The position numbers and the translations under genes are program-made. Shown piece after piece: positions 44,817-54,776 of a stretch of 64,000 bases of DNA; position 1 is the stretch's first letter, and every line of letters begins with the position of its first letter. The notes below the pieces were generated by a model, which had not been told where the DNA came from, searched no databases, and saw nothing but the letters and a program-made list of their open reading frames with translations. The stretch comes from Paenibacillus sp. JNUCC-31 (GTDB lineage: Bacteria > Bacillota > Bacilli > Paenibacillales > Paenibacillaceae): NCBI RefSeq assembly GCF_014844075.1, contig NZ_CP062165.1, positions 4,960,001 to 5,024,000 of the forward strand, in the 5' to 3' direction.

Positions 44817-45821
44817 GTGAACAGTTACATCGTCAAACGTGTACTCGTGTTACTGCCCGTGCTGCTGGGCATGACCCTGATCGTCTTTTCCATTATCCAC
44901 GCCATTCCGGGTGATCCGGCTGAGACCATACTCGGGCAAAAGGCAACTGAACAATCCAAGCAAGCTTTGCGTGACCAGCTCGGACTGGACAAACCATGGA
45001 TTCAACAATATTTCGCCTATCTGGGCGATCTGTTTAAGGGAGATCTGGGCACATCTATCCGCACCAAGGTTCCCATTGCCCAGGAAATTATGCCATATCT
45101 GACGGCGACACTCGAATTAACGATGGCGAGTATGCTGTTTGCGATCATTATCGGTGTAAATGCCGGGATCGTTAGCGCGTGGAAGCATAACTCGTGGTTT
45201 GATTACTGCTGCATGGTCATTGCACTGGTGGGTGTGTCGATGCCAATCTTCTGGCTTGGGTTGATGGAGCAGTGGCTGTTTGCGAACAAACTGCACTGGT
45301 TGCCTTCCATCGGCAGGATGAATGCGCGTGATCCCGTTGAAGCCATTACGGGCTTGTATGTACTGGATACGATGATTGCTGGACGCTGGGACCAGTTGTG
45401 GACAGTAACAAAACATTTGCTGTTGCCAAGTATCGCGCTCGGCACGATTCCGATGGCCGTTATTGCCCGGATGACGCGTTCAAGCATGCTCGAAGTAATG
45501 AGTTCGGATTATATCCGTACCGCGAAGGCGAAGGGGCTTGGACCGTTTTTCGTCGTCTATGGACATGCATTGAAAAATGCATTTATTCCTGTGCTCACCG
45601 TCATCGGCATACAAACCGGATCATTGCTGGGTGGAGCTGTACTCACTGAAACAATCTTTGCTTGGCCCGGTGTTGGTCGTTATATATATGAAGCCATTAG
45701 CTCGCGGGACTATCCGGTGATCCAGAGCGGCATTCTGATCGTGGCGTTTTTTTTCGTGGTGATTAATCTGATTGTGGACTTGTTGTACGCCGTATTCGAT
45801 CCGCGGATTAGTTATAAATGA
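44817..45821 (+). CDS. oligopeptide/dipeptide ABC transporter permease (OppB/DppB type)
   Basis: Protein of 334 aa with six membrane segments. RVLVLLPVLLGMTLIVFSIIHAIPGDPA is the classic N-terminus of this family. The inner-membrane EAA loop is EVMSSDYIRTAKAKGLGPFFVVYGHALKNAFIPVLTVIG, which contacts the ATPase. GTG start at 44817. It pairs with the permease 24 bp downstream. Confidence 0.94.
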   Translation: MNSYIVKRVLVLLPVLLGMTLIVFSIIHAIPGDPAETILGQKATEQSKQALRDQLGLDKPWIQQYFAYLGDLFKGDLGTSIRTKVPIAQEIMPYLTATLELTMASMLFAIIIGVNAGIVSAWKHNSWFDYCCMVIALVGVSMPIFWLGLMEQWLFANKLHWLPSIGRMNARDPVEAITGLYVLDTMIAGRWDQLWTVTKHLLLPSIALGTIPMAVIARMTRSSMLEVMSSDYIRTAKAKGLGPFFVVYGHALKNAFIPVLTVIGIQTGSLLGGAVLTETIFAWPGVGRYIYEAISSRDYPVIQSGILIVAFFFVVINLIVDLLYAVFDPRISYK

Positions 45822-45845
45822 GCATGAACAGAAGGGAGACGCCGC

Positions 45846-46745
45846 ATGGCCAAATTATCAACCAATACCGGGGCGCCAATGGATACCGCGTCTGCACCTG
45901 CATCAGGTCCATGGCGGGAAGCCTGGCGAACGTTTCGGAGAAATCGGCTAGCGCTCGCAGGTCTGATCATTATCGTTTTTTTCATCCTCTTGGCCTTTGT
46001 TGCCCCGTATATTGCGCCGTATGACTATAAAGAGCAGGTACTCACAGACCGTCTGCAAGCCCCTTCGGCCGAGCATTGGTTCGGTACTGATGATCTGGGG
46101 CGTGACGTATTCTCCAGAGTGCTGCACGGAGCGCGCATTTCATTATGGGTTGGTTTCTTCTCCGTGACTGGCTCTATTGTGGCGGGTGCGTTGCTTGGAC
46201 TGATTGCCGGGTTTTATGGAAAATGGGCAGACATGCTCATCTCGCGTTTGTTCGATATCCTGCTTGCTTTTCCGGCTATTCTGCTGGCGATCGCCATTGT
46301 GGCGATTCTCGGTCCATCCTTGCAAAATGCACTGCTCGCCATAGCCATTGTGAATATTCCGACCTACGGACGGCTGGTTCGTTCAAGGGTACTTAGTTTG
46401 CGACAGGAGGAATTCATTACGTCGGCGCGTACGCTAGGGGCTAGTAATATGCGGATTTTGTTTCGGCACATTTTGCCCAACAGCCTCACTCCGCTCATCG
46501 TACAAGGCACATTGGGGATAGGAACGGCGATTATTGAAGCGGCTGCCCTCGGATTCCTCGGCATGGGGGCGCAACCACCCGATCCGGAATGGGGCAAAAT
46601 GCTGTCGGATTCCCGCCAGTTTCTGCAAAAAGCGCCGTGGACACTTATTTTTCCCGGACTTTCCATCATGTTCACCGTGCTCGGCTTTAACTTGCTGGGG
46701 GATGGACTGCGCGACACTCTTGATCCAAAAATGGCCAAAAAGTAG
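45846..46745 (+). CDS. oligopeptide/dipeptide ABC transporter permease (OppC/DppC type)
   Basis: Protein of 299 aa. A cytoplasmic N-terminal tail (about 40 residues, WREAWRTFRRNRLALAG) precedes the first helix, then HWFGTDDLGRDVFSRVLHGARISLWVG, and the EAA loop EFITSARTLGASNMRILFRHILPNSLTPLIVQ. No OppD or OppF ATPase gene follows, so the ATPases must come from another locus. GGGAGACG precedes the ATG. Confidence 0.94.
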   Translation: MAKLSTNTGAPMDTASAPASGPWREAWRTFRRNRLALAGLIIIVFFILLAFVAPYIAPYDYKEQVLTDRLQAPSAEHWFGTDDLGRDVFSRVLHGARISLWVGFFSVTGSIVAGALLGLIAGFYGKWADMLISRLFDILLAFPAILLAIAIVAILGPSLQNALLAIAIVNIPTYGRLVRSRVLSLRQEEFITSARTLGASNMRILFRHILPNSLTPLIVQGTLGIGTAIIEAAALGFLGMGAQPPDPEWGKMLSDSRQFLQKAPWTLIFPGLSIMFTVLGFNLLGDGLRDTLDPKMAKK

Positions 46746-46822
46746 AAGTTTGCATCTTTAATTGTATCTCTAGTTGCATCTCTGTTTTTATCTCTACCTA
46801 AGTCTCCGACTCTGTTCCAAAT

Positions 46823-47017
46823 CTAACGAACCTAGGAAGCCTAATTCTGCGATTTCCTTCCAATTCCCCAGACTAACGAATGACACACACGCTATGTTGC
46901 GAAAAACCTGCGGAAAGCCTCGAAAGGTCGGCTAAAGGTTAGAAATAGCGTGTCTACGATTCTTTAGATTATGAAATCATCCTAAAAAGGCCAACTAACG
47001 TCTGTGAGGTTCGTTAG
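46823..47017. repeat. 195-bp inverted-repeat element with nested stems
   Basis: Ends are an 11-bp perfect inverted repeat: CTAACGAACCT (46823-46833) and AGGTTCGTTAG (47007-47017). Inside is ACACGCTAT (46887-46895) with ATAGCGTGT (46945-46953), enclosing AACCT/AGGTT and AGCC/GGCT pairs. It could be a miniature inverted-repeat element or a structured RNA. I find no second copy in the window. Confidence 0.65.
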
Positions 47018-47164
47018 CGTGTAATTTGCCAATGCTGCCCAAGGCAGTCATCTTATGCGTCAGTCACTACAGTAAGGGGGATGGATGTCCCTTCGAAATT
47101 CATTAGATGTGAATGTTGTGATACGAGCTACTATTCCAACATCCTCCTAAACAAACTGTCTCCA

Positions 47165-47197
47165 GGCCGGTCCGAACTTTGGTTCGGGGCGGCTTTT
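47165..47197 (+). terminator. orphan intrinsic terminator
   Basis: CCGAAC (47172-47177) pairs with GTTCGG (47182-47187), with GCC/GGC outside, then CTTTTG. The nearest upstream gene ends 420 bp away, so an unseen short transcript is possible. Confidence 0.5.
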
Positions 47198-47287
47198 GTG
47201 TTGCATGGTGTATTGAGCTAGAATGGTTATAGATGTGCAAAACTTGAAGTGTTATTCGATCATTTTGTTAAATTCACACCCAGAGTA

Positions 47288-47316
47288 TTGACACCCAATT
47301 TTGCCATATGTTATAT
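47288..47316 (+). promoter_or_regulatory. sigma-A promoter of htpG
   Basis: TTGACA at 47288-47293, a 17-bp spacer, then TTATAT at 47311-47316. The CIRCE operator begins 13 bp downstream. Confidence 0.8.
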
Positions 47317-47328
47317 AAAAGGAAGGGT

Positions 47329-47355
47329 TTAGCACTCCGACCATCAGAGTGCTAA
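47329..47355 (+). promoter_or_regulatory. CIRCE operator (HrcA site)
   Basis: TTAGCACTC, a 9-nt spacer, GAGTGCTAA: an exact match to the CIRCE consensus bound by the heat-shock repressor HrcA. It lies just after a sigma-A promoter and about 500 bp before htpG, with no other gene between. Confidence 0.96.
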
Positions 47356-47543
47356 CAAATGATGTTTTGACTACACGACTACATATGGAATGATTGTGTT
47401 TTTGAATATGGATAAAGTTAAACTTGAATAGGATATGCATGAGCGTGGAGGGGTTAGAAAAGATTTGCACACAAGTGAGATCAACAGATTTTTACTTGAA
47501 TAAAAATCGCAATGTTTAAAATCAGTTGATGAATGGTGCGGCA

Positions 47544-47681
47544 ACAGTGAAGGGAGCGAAATCGATTCTGTAGAAGCGAAGCGTTTGCCTTTATCACCTA
47601 ATTTCTTCCTTTTTAAGAGGAAATCAAGGAAATTAGGGGATAACAGCGATCGGAAGAACGATTCGTAACCGGAACGGCTAG
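47544..47681 (+). repeat. structured repeat family, copy F (type I) in the htpG leader
   Basis: Type I form: AATCGATTC, GCGAAGCGTTTGC, stem TTATCACCTAATTTC with GAAATTAGGGGATAA, inner TTCCT/AGGAA, then GATCG-N6-CGATT and GGAACGGC. It lies between the CIRCE promoter and htpG, so it should be transcribed as part of a leader of about 500 nt. The remainder of 47356-47860 shows no gene. Confidence 0.85.
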
Positions 47682-47860
47682 ACCGCAGAAATCATGCATT
47701 TATTTTAATTGAGCGATTGAGTGAATCGAAATAATCTGGGGATCAAAGAGATTGAAGGCTTTTCTAGCAACGTAACATTCTGCATGGAGTATTCAAAGGT
47801 TTACTTTCTATATTCAACCAATTCATTCGATATCCAAATTTGAAAGGAGACCACCCATTC

Positions 47861-49741
47861 ATGGCTAAGAAAGAATTCCAGGCTGAATCCAAACGCTTGC
47901 TGGATATGATGATCAACTCCATTTACACCCAAAGAGAAATCTTTTTGAGAGAATTGATCTCCAACTCCAGTGACGCCATTGACAAAATATATTACAAAGC
48001 ACTGACAGACGACACACTCGTCTTCAACAAAGAGGACTACTACATCAAGCTCACCATCGACAAAGAGAATCGTACGCTCACGCTGACCGATACCGGAATT
48101 GGGATGACCCAGGAAGAGCTGGAGAACAATCTGGGGGTTATCGCGAAGAGTGGCTCGCTGGCGTTTAAGAAAGAGAATGAAGCCAAAGACGGCCACAACA
48201 TTATCGGACAATTCGGGGTTGGTTTCTACTCTGCATTCATGGTGGCGGACAAGCTGACCGTAACCAGTAAAACGCTGGGCAGCGACGAAGCATGGAAATG
48301 GGAATCCGAAGGTGCAGACGGGTACACGATTACTCCAGCCGAGAAAGATTCCGTAGGTACGGAAATCGTCCTGACCATCAAGCAAAATACCGAAGAAGAT
48401 TCGTATGACGAATTTTTGGAAGAGTACCGCCTGAGATCCATCATCAAGAAATACTCCGACTTCATTCGTTACCCAATCAAGATGGATGTGACAGGACAGC
48501 GTCCGAAGGAAGGTACGGAAAATGAGTTCGAGGAGTACAAAGAAGAGCAAACCGTGAACAGCATGGTGCCGATCTGGCGTAAAAATAAAAGCGAATTGAC
48601 CGAAGAAGACTACACGAACTTCTATATGGAAAAACGCTACGGTTTTGACAAACCGCTCAAACACCTGCACATTAGCGCAGATGGCGCAGTGGTATACAAT
48701 GCAATCCTGTTTATCCCGGAGAACACACCGTTTGACTATTATACAAAAGAGTATGAAAAAGGTCTGGAACTGTACTCCAATGGTGTATTGATCATGGACA
48801 AGTGCGGTGATCTGTTGCCGGATTACTTCGGATTTGTCAAAGGTATGGTAGATTCGGAAGATCTGTCCCTGAATATCTCCCGTGAAATGCTGCAACATGA
48901 TCGTCAGCTCAGCCTGATCGCGAAGAACATCAAAAATAAGATCAAGAGTCAACTGCAAAGCCTGCTCAAGGATGAGCGTGAGAATTACGAGAAGTTCTAC
49001 CAAGCGTTTGGCCGTCAGCTGAAGTATGGCGTATACAGCGACTATGGCGTGAACAAGGATACCCTGCAGGATTTGCTCCTGTTCTCTTCTTCCAAAGAGA
49101 AGAAATTGGTGAGCCTGGACGAGTACGTTTCCAGAATGCCGGAAGATCAGAAGTACATCTACTATGCATCCGGTGAATCCATTGAACGGATTGAAAAGCT
49201 GCCACAGATCGAGGGTGTACTCGACAAAGGCTATGAAGTCTTGTTCTTCACCGACGACATCGATGAGTTTGCAATCAAGATGATCATGAATTACAAAGAG
49301 AAAGAATTTAAATCCATCTCCAGCGGTGATCTGGGCATCGAGGACAATGCAGACAAAGAAGAGACGGACGCACAGGACAACGATAACAAAGAGTTGTTCG
49401 AAGCGATGCAAGCACAGCTCGGCGGCAAAGTAAAAGCCGTTAAAGCTTCGAAACGTCTGAGAAGCCACCCGGTATGTTTGTCCACGGAAGGCGAGCTGAC
49501 GATTGAGATGGAAAAAATCCTGAAAGCCATGCCGAACAGCGAGAATGTACAGGCGGATAAAGTGCTGGAGATTAACATCAATCACGATGTTTTCAAATCC
49601 CTGAAAGACGCATTCGCACAGGATAAAGAAAAACTGAACCTCTACACAAGCCTGCTGTATCATCAAGCATTGCTGATCGAGGGACTGCCGATTCAAGACC
49701 CGGTAGAGTTCACCAACGACATCTGCAAGGTTATGGTCTAA
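47861..49741 (+). CDS. htpG: molecular chaperone HtpG (Hsp90)
   Basis: Protein of 626 aa. GHKL ATPase motifs: [20 protein letters not shown] and [13 protein letters not shown]. The middle domain and C-terminal dimerisation domain are complete. It remodels client proteins in the cytoplasm. The ATG at 47861 begins [14 protein letters not shown], the family start, 11 nt after AAAGGAG. The CIRCE operator upstream implies HrcA (class I heat shock) control; in Bacillus subtilis htpG is not an HrcA target. Confidence 0.97.
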   Translation: MAKKEFQAESKRLLDMMINSIYTQREIFLRELISNSSDAIDKIYYKALTDDTLVFNKEDYYIKLTIDKENRTLTLTDTGIGMTQEELENNLGVIAKSGSLAFKKENEAKDGHNIIGQFGVGFYSAFMVADKLTVTSKTLGSDEAWKWESEGADGYTITPAEKDSVGTEIVLTIKQNTEEDSYDEFLEEYRLRSIIKKYSDFIRYPIKMDVTGQRPKEGTENEFEEYKEEQTVNSMVPIWRKNKSELTEEDYTNFYMEKRYGFDKPLKHLHISADGAVVYNAILFIPENTPFDYYTKEYEKGLELYSNGVLIMDKCGDLLPDYFGFVKGMVDSEDLSLNISREMLQHDRQLSLIAKNIKNKIKSQLQSLLKDERENYEKFYQAFGRQLKYGVYSDYGVNKDTLQDLLLFSSSKEKKLVSLDEYVSRMPEDQKYIYYASGESIERIEKLPQIEGVLDKGYEVLFFTDDIDEFAIKMIMNYKEKEFKSISSGDLGIEDNADKEETDAQDNDNKELFEAMQAQLGGKVKAVKASKRLRSHPVCLSTEGELTIEMEKILKAMPNSENVQADKVLEININHDVFKSLKDAFAQDKEKLNLYTSLLYHQALLIEGLPIQDPVEFTNDICKVMV

Positions 49742-49756
49742 CCCACCATCTTCACT

Positions 49757-49788
49757 CCGACAGGGCATTTCCGTCCTGTCGGTTTTTT
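49757..49788 (+). terminator. intrinsic terminator after htpG
   Basis: CCGACAGG (49757-49764) pairs with CCTGTCGG (49775-49782), followed by six T. Confidence 0.93.
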
Positions 49789-49930
49789 GTTTTTACCTTA
49801 CCCATACCGGGGAGGGTAAGGGGGAGGCAGAGGATTATTTGAGTGATGAATAAACAATTTAATGGTATTCTTTAGCCTCTTAAAGGCGATGTAATGTCAT
49901 TTTAGATTGAGTGTGAATCAAACAGCGAAA

Positions 49931-50067
49931 GTAGTGAAGGGGACGGAATCGATTCTGAAGAAGCGAAGCGTTCGCCTTTATTCCCGAATTTCTCCCTTTC
50001 TAAAGGGAATCAAAGAAATTTGGGAATAACAGCGATCAAAAGAACGATCCGTAACCGGAACGGCCAC
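49931..50067 (+). repeat. structured repeat family, copy G (type I)
   Basis: GTAGTGAAGGGGACGG start, GAATCGATTC, GCGAAGCGTTCGC, stem TTATTCCCGAATTTCT with AGAAATTTGGGAATAA, inner CCCTTT/AAAGGG, then GATC-N8-GATC and GTAACCGGAACGG. It lies between htpG and the dGTPase gene; the rest of that gap shows no gene. Confidence 0.86.
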
Positions 50068-50292
50068 GCAAACTGTATAGGGCACTTTTTTCGTCATAAG
50101 TTACTTTCAATATTAATCATTATCATTTAGGTGCACGAATGATAGTCTGGCAGGGTATAATAAAAAGAGATGACTGTGCTTCACAAGTTGATGTGAGAAG
50201 AGATGACAATCGCAGATAGGTTTTGCTTTTCGAAAACGCTGATTATGTGTATAATCACTCAAAATAGAGACAGTTGGCTAGGAGTGATCAAC

Positions 50293-51708
50293 ATGCAATG
50301 GAACGATCTGAGAGAACATAGACAATACCCTGAACTGACAAAACTGGATGGAGCTCGGGCGGCATATGAGCGGGACTATTCCAGACTGATCCATTCACCG
50401 ACCTTCCGTCGGTTGCAAGGCAAATCGCAGGTATTTGGCGCTGGAACAGGCGATTATTATCGCACACGATTAACCCACTCCCTGGAGGTGGCACAGATTG
50501 CACGGGAAGCGGCACGGAGCCTGCTTCGCCGGTTTCCGGAGGTAGACTGGAGTCAGGCGGACAACCCCGGATTGATTATTGATTCGGAAGTGGTGGAGTG
50601 TGCGGCGATTGCACATGATTTCGGCCACCCTCCCTTTGGACATAAAGGTGAAGAAGTGCTGGACGGCATTCTTGATGATCTCATCAACACTGAGGTCAAG
50701 AAAATCATGAAGAAGAGCCGCGGGGCCAAGTCCCCCCAACAGGAGCTGGAGATTTGCGCGGAGTTGAAGCGGAAATATGAACATTTTGAAGGCAATGCTC
50801 ACAACTTCCGCCTCATTATGTATTTGGAGAAACGCGAGGATATCGACGGACTGAATCTGTCTGATGCAGTACTGCTGGGTATCAACAAGTACCCTTACCC
50901 CGGCACGGAGAGCAAGAAGGGCATGTATCACCATGAATGGCAGTACATCCACGAGATTCGCAATCGTTGGCACATTCCGGATGGCAAGAAGACGCTGGAA
51001 GCACAATTGATGGATCTTTGCGACGATATCGCGTACTCTGCGCATGATCTGGAGGATGGTATCAAAGCTGGCAAGATTGAAGTGCATGAGCATTTCCTCC
51101 AAGATCCGCATATCAATCGATTGATTGTGGATAAGATTACCACGCTGGAGGATCTGTTCTGGAACGGATGGACAAGGGAAGCGATCGGGCAAAAGGTAGA
51201 AGAAGTGCTTGCTTCGTTTCTGCGCATCTGGAATGAAAAGATGCCGTTCTGCGAGCATGATTACTCACGTACCCGCCGTGAGGTCAAGGCCTACTGGGTC
51301 AGCCTTTTTGTCGCTAGCCTGGGGGTACTTGATAACGGCGACTGGAAGAAGGTTACGTTTGTCCGCGAGGGTGCTGAGGACCTCGACATGCTTCGTACGG
51401 TGAGTGTGCTCAAGAGCTTCGCCTGGGTGACCATGATTCGGGACCTGCGAGTCCAGCGGCTGCAAAAGCGCAGTGAATGGATGATCAAACGTCTATGGGA
51501 TGCTTTCCTTGATCCGGAAACGTCCAAATCCATTATTCCATCCGATTGGCTGCAACGGTACGAGAAGGACCAGGCAAAGGCTAATCCAATCTGGACGTGG
51601 GAACATATGGTGATCGATTATATTGCCGGAATGACAGATGCTTTTGCCGAGAAAATATATAATGAACTTTACGGTCTCAAGGTCGGTTCCATTTACGATC
51701 TGGACTAG
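50293..51708 (+). CDS. dgt: deoxyguanosinetriphosphate triphosphohydrolase-like protein
   Basis: Protein of 471 aa, HD superfamily dGTPase. RLTHSLEVAQIAREAAR and the metal-binding AIAHDFGHPPFGHKGEE are the HD motifs; FRRLQGKSQVFGAG at about 35-50 is typical of Dgt. It splits dNTPs to deoxynucleoside and triphosphate and may tune dNTP pools. The ATG at 50293 follows TAGGAGTG; the longer frame has no ribosome binding site. Confidence 0.93.
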   Translation: MQWNDLREHRQYPELTKLDGARAAYERDYSRLIHSPTFRRLQGKSQVFGAGTGDYYRTRLTHSLEVAQIAREAARSLLRRFPEVDWSQADNPGLIIDSEVVECAAIAHDFGHPPFGHKGEEVLDGILDDLINTEVKKIMKKSRGAKSPQQELEICAELKRKYEHFEGNAHNFRLIMYLEKREDIDGLNLSDAVLLGINKYPYPGTESKKGMYHHEWQYIHEIRNRWHIPDGKKTLEAQLMDLCDDIAYSAHDLEDGIKAGKIEVHEHFLQDPHINRLIVDKITTLEDLFWNGWTREAIGQKVEEVLASFLRIWNEKMPFCEHDYSRTRREVKAYWVSLFVASLGVLDNGDWKKVTFVREGAEDLDMLRTVSVLKSFAWVTMIRDLRVQRLQKRSEWMIKRLWDAFLDPETSKSIIPSDWLQRYEKDQAKANPIWTWEHMVIDYIAGMTDAFAEKIYNELYGLKVGSIYDLD

Positions 51709-51735
51709 ACAAGCGAGATGGAGGGGATGAGCCGC

Positions 51736-52734
51736 TTGGGTGCGAACATCAGTGCAAAATACAATCTGGGCGTACTTGACCTTGTTCCAAGATTGGAAGG
51801 TGCTACGGCAGAGCAGGCCCTTCAGCAATCGGTTATCCTTGCGCAGCGTGCCGAGACTTGGGGGTATTCAAGGTATTGGACGTCTGAGCATCATGATATG
51901 GACGAACTTGCATCGGCATCACCGGAGGTGTTGCTTGCTCATATTGGGGCGAGAACCAGCACGATCCAGCTTGGCTCTGGAGCTGTGCTTCTTCCGCACT
52001 ATAGCCCGCTTAAGGTAGCAGAGTCATTCCGAATGTTGGCGGCGCTCTACCCGGGGCGAATTGAACTCGGATTGGGGCGTGCTCCAGGCGGTGGTCCTCA
52101 TGCAACGATGGCATTGAGTGGCAATTACTTGCAACATGTGTCCAAGCTGCCTGAATCTCTCGCTGCACTGACGGAATTGCTGGAGGATCGTTATACTTAT
52201 GAGGAGCATCCGGTGACCGCTCGCCCGATTCCTGAGCTGCCTTTATCCTTATGGATGCTTGGGACCAACGTAAAGAGCGCTGAGTTCGCTGCCCGTTTCG
52301 GTATGGGGTATGTATTTGGTCAATTCATGAGTGACGCAGATGGTACAGAGGCTGTGCGACGTTACCGGGAGGGGTTCATCCCAAGTCCCCATCGGAAAGA
52401 ACCGGAGGTCATGGTTGCTGTCAGCATTTTGTGTGCGGAGACAGAGGAAGAGGCGCTGTCCTGGAGTCATGAAATGACGAAGAACCGGAGAGCGGGAGGA
52501 AAAGAGGTTCAAGCCCAGCCTGATCCCCATACCAATCCTGACACGAAGGCTCATAATTTGGACAATGCCACCGAAACGGAAGCACAACGCCATTATGCAG
52601 GCACACCTTTGCAGGTTTGGGAAAAGTTACAGCAGGTGAGCGACAGACTGGGTACCAATCGATTGCTTGTGGTTACGGCTGGACCGGATTACGGGCGTAG
52701 GTTGTCCTCTTACAGGTTGCTGGCTGAAGCGTGA
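51736..52734 (+). CDS. LLM-class (luciferase-like) flavin-dependent oxidoreductase
   Basis: Protein of about 332 aa, bacterial luciferase-like fold: LGVLDLVPRLEG at the start, GYSRYWTSEHHDMDELASASPEVLLAHIGARTSTI, then LYPGRIELGLGRAPGG. Likely an FMN-dependent monooxygenase of unknown substrate. An insert at about 255-285 (rich in Asp, Asn and Thr) looks species-specific. I favour TTG at 51736, 9 nt from GGAGGGG; ATG at 51718 or 51727 is possible but overlaps or lacks the site. It may be cotranscribed with dgt. Confidence 0.88.
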   Translation: MGANISAKYNLGVLDLVPRLEGATAEQALQQSVILAQRAETWGYSRYWTSEHHDMDELASASPEVLLAHIGARTSTIQLGSGAVLLPHYSPLKVAESFRMLAALYPGRIELGLGRAPGGGPHATMALSGNYLQHVSKLPESLAALTELLEDRYTYEEHPVTARPIPELPLSLWMLGTNVKSAEFAARFGMGYVFGQFMSDADGTEAVRRYREGFIPSPHRKEPEVMVAVSILCAETEEEALSWSHEMTKNRRAGGKEVQAQPDPHTNPDTKAHNLDNATETEAQRHYAGTPLQVWEKLQQVSDRLGTNRLLVVTAGPDYGRRLSSYRLLAEA

Positions 52735-52783
52735 TGTACATCAGCTTACTCCTAACCTGCTTCCTCATTTTGTTTCAAAATCT

Positions 52784-52825
52784 AAAGAGCTGCAGATCGG
52801 GCAATTCCGTATGCTGCAGCTCTTT
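52784..52825 (+). terminator. intrinsic terminator
   Basis: AAAGAGCTGCAG (52784-52795) is inverted at 52814-52825 (CTGCAGCTCTTT), followed by T. Confidence 0.92.
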
Positions 52826-53023
52826 TTCAATTTGTTATCATTTCACAATCTTTTACAAGATAAAGCATGTCCTTAACAAAAGAATGTTATAATACTTTAC
52901 GTCTGTTTTTCGATAAATATAATATAGAAAGAGTATTTTGCAAGATGCCAAAAGAAGGGTAAAACAACGACAAAAGAACCTAAATTCGGAAGTAGCCGAA
53001 GATGGGCCTAAGGAGGAAATCAT

Positions 53024-54736
53024 ATGTTTAGCAGATTCAAGATCAAGAGTATCGGTCTGCGTATCAGCATCGCGTTCTATCTATTAATCCTCTGTTTAAT
53101 TCTTCTTAGCGTCACAATTGTTACACAGATGAACTCCATGGAAAGAAACACAAATGAAATCACCAATAACTGGATACCTTCGCTTCAACAGATTAACCGT
53201 TTGAACTATACGACAGAACATATTTTATCATTGAGCTATCGCCATTATGATGCGCAGGCCGGGGACAAAGCGACCATCGGGGAAGAGCGTACCAAGTTCA
53301 TTCGGGAAACGGCCCAGGCCATTAAAATATACGATCAACAGGAAAAGACACAGGAAGAAAAGGAACATTGGGATGCATTCAAAACGAAGTGGGAAGCTTA
53401 CCTCAAGATCAACACGCAATCCATTAAGCTGAGTGATGAAGGACAGGAACAATTGGCCAAGGAAGTATCTGAAAAAGGGGCCGATTCCTTCGATGCCATG
53501 CAAGTCGATCTGGACTATATGGTGGAATACAATCAGGAACAATCCAGCATCTCTGCTGCGCAGACAATTCGATCCGTGCAGGATGGAAGAATGATTATTA
53601 TTGTGGGTGTGCTGGTGATGATTCTCATCACGGCCATCAGTATTCCAATTATTCGTTCACAAGTGGTTAAACCGTTGCTCCGGGTGATCAGTGCCGTGAA
53701 ACTGATTGCGGAAGGTCAATTGAATGTTCAGGATATACATACCAAACATGAAGATGAAGTTGGTGTGCTTGCCAAAGCGGTGAATGACATGAAAGGTAAC
53801 CTCACTTCGATGGTACTGAATGTCAGACGAATCGCCGAAGCCGTTAATCACCAAAGCAGTGAGTTGGCCATCTCCTCCGAAGAGGTTAAGATCGGCAGTC
53901 GCCAAATTGCCATAACGATGGAAGAGTCGGCAAAAGCGGCAGAGAGTCAGGCGGAAACGGCTGTAGAATCCGCTCGTACTGTTGAAGGATTGAACAACCA
54001 TATCCAGGAGCATTCCGAGCAGGGAAACCAGCTTCGACTGATGTCAGACCTTATTTTGAAACAGGGGCTCAATGGTCGCGAGTCGATGGAACAATCCGTA
54101 AACCAGATGCAGCAGATCGCTGGGGCAGTGTCGTCTTCCATGAACAAAATGGAACAGCTTGACCGCAAAAATGAAGACATCTCCCAACTGGTTCAGGTAA
54201 TCCATGATATCGCACGCCAAACCAACCTGCTTGCATTAAATGCTTCCATTGAGGCTGCCCGTGCAGGGGAGAGCGGACGCGGATTTGCAGTCGTCGCAGC
54301 AGAAGTGCGGAAGTTGTCCGAAGCCGTTCAAACTTCGGTGGAAGAGATTACAGTCATCACAGAGGACATTCAGAGGGATTCCCAGGGTGTCGTTGAGGAA
54401 TTGCGTGCAGGTGTGCTGGAGACAGAGCGGGGGCAACAGCAAGTACGTAATTCCGGCAATCTGTTCCATACGATTAGTGAATCGGTCGAGGGCATGGTTC
54501 AGGTCATTGCCACGATGACGGATGGCTTGGAGGGCATGCAGGAGGCGAGCGGACGCATGAATGATTTTAGTCAACAGATTTCGGCAGTGTCGGAACAATC
54601 TGCGGCGAGTGTAGAGGAAGTGTCTGCTTCGGCCGAAGAGCAGGTGAGTTCGATGGAAACGATTAGCGGCAACATTCAAACCTTGAAAGAATTGTCCGAT
54701 GATCTGCTGGCTTCCATTGAAAAATTAAAAATATAA
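53024..54736 (+). CDS. methyl-accepting chemotaxis protein
   Basis: Protein of 570 aa. Transmembrane helices at about 14-35 and 190-210 flank a four-helix-bundle (4HB_MCP) sensor domain. A HAMP domain (about 211-265) links to the signalling hairpin with the conserved tip [42 protein letters not shown]. It controls CheA activity in response to an unknown ligand. AAGGAGG precedes the ATG. Monocistronic. Confidence 0.94.
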   Translation: MFSRFKIKSIGLRISIAFYLLILCLILLSVTIVTQMNSMERNTNEITNNWIPSLQQINRLNYTTEHILSLSYRHYDAQAGDKATIGEERTKFIRETAQAIKIYDQQEKTQEEKEHWDAFKTKWEAYLKINTQSIKLSDEGQEQLAKEVSEKGADSFDAMQVDLDYMVEYNQEQSSISAAQTIRSVQDGRMIIIVGVLVMILITAISIPIIRSQVVKPLLRVISAVKLIAEGQLNVQDIHTKHEDEVGVLAKAVNDMKGNLTSMVLNVRRIAEAVNHQSSELAISSEEVKIGSRQIAITMEESAKAAESQAETAVESARTVEGLNNHIQEHSEQGNQLRLMSDLILKQGLNGRESMEQSVNQMQQIAGAVSSSMNKMEQLDRKNEDISQLVQVIHDIARQTNLLALNASIEAARAGESGRGFAVVAAEVRKLSEAVQTSVEEITVITEDIQRDSQGVVEELRAGVLETERGQQQVRNSGNLFHTISESVEGMVQVIATMTDGLEGMQEASGRMNDFSQQISAVSEQSAASVEEVSASAEEQVSSMETISGNIQTLKELSDDLLASIEKLKI

Positions 54737-54776
54737 ACCACTTCTTATAATAGAAGAAACATGAAGGACGGCTACC

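Noticed and set aside
47801..49768. 655-codon frame antisense to htpG
   Set aside because: Long only because of the codon bias of htpG on the other strand. No start signal or protein pattern.
5497..50067. CRISPR array
   Set aside because: The repeated units are dispersed across 45 kb, about 140-230 bp long, without spacers or cas genes.
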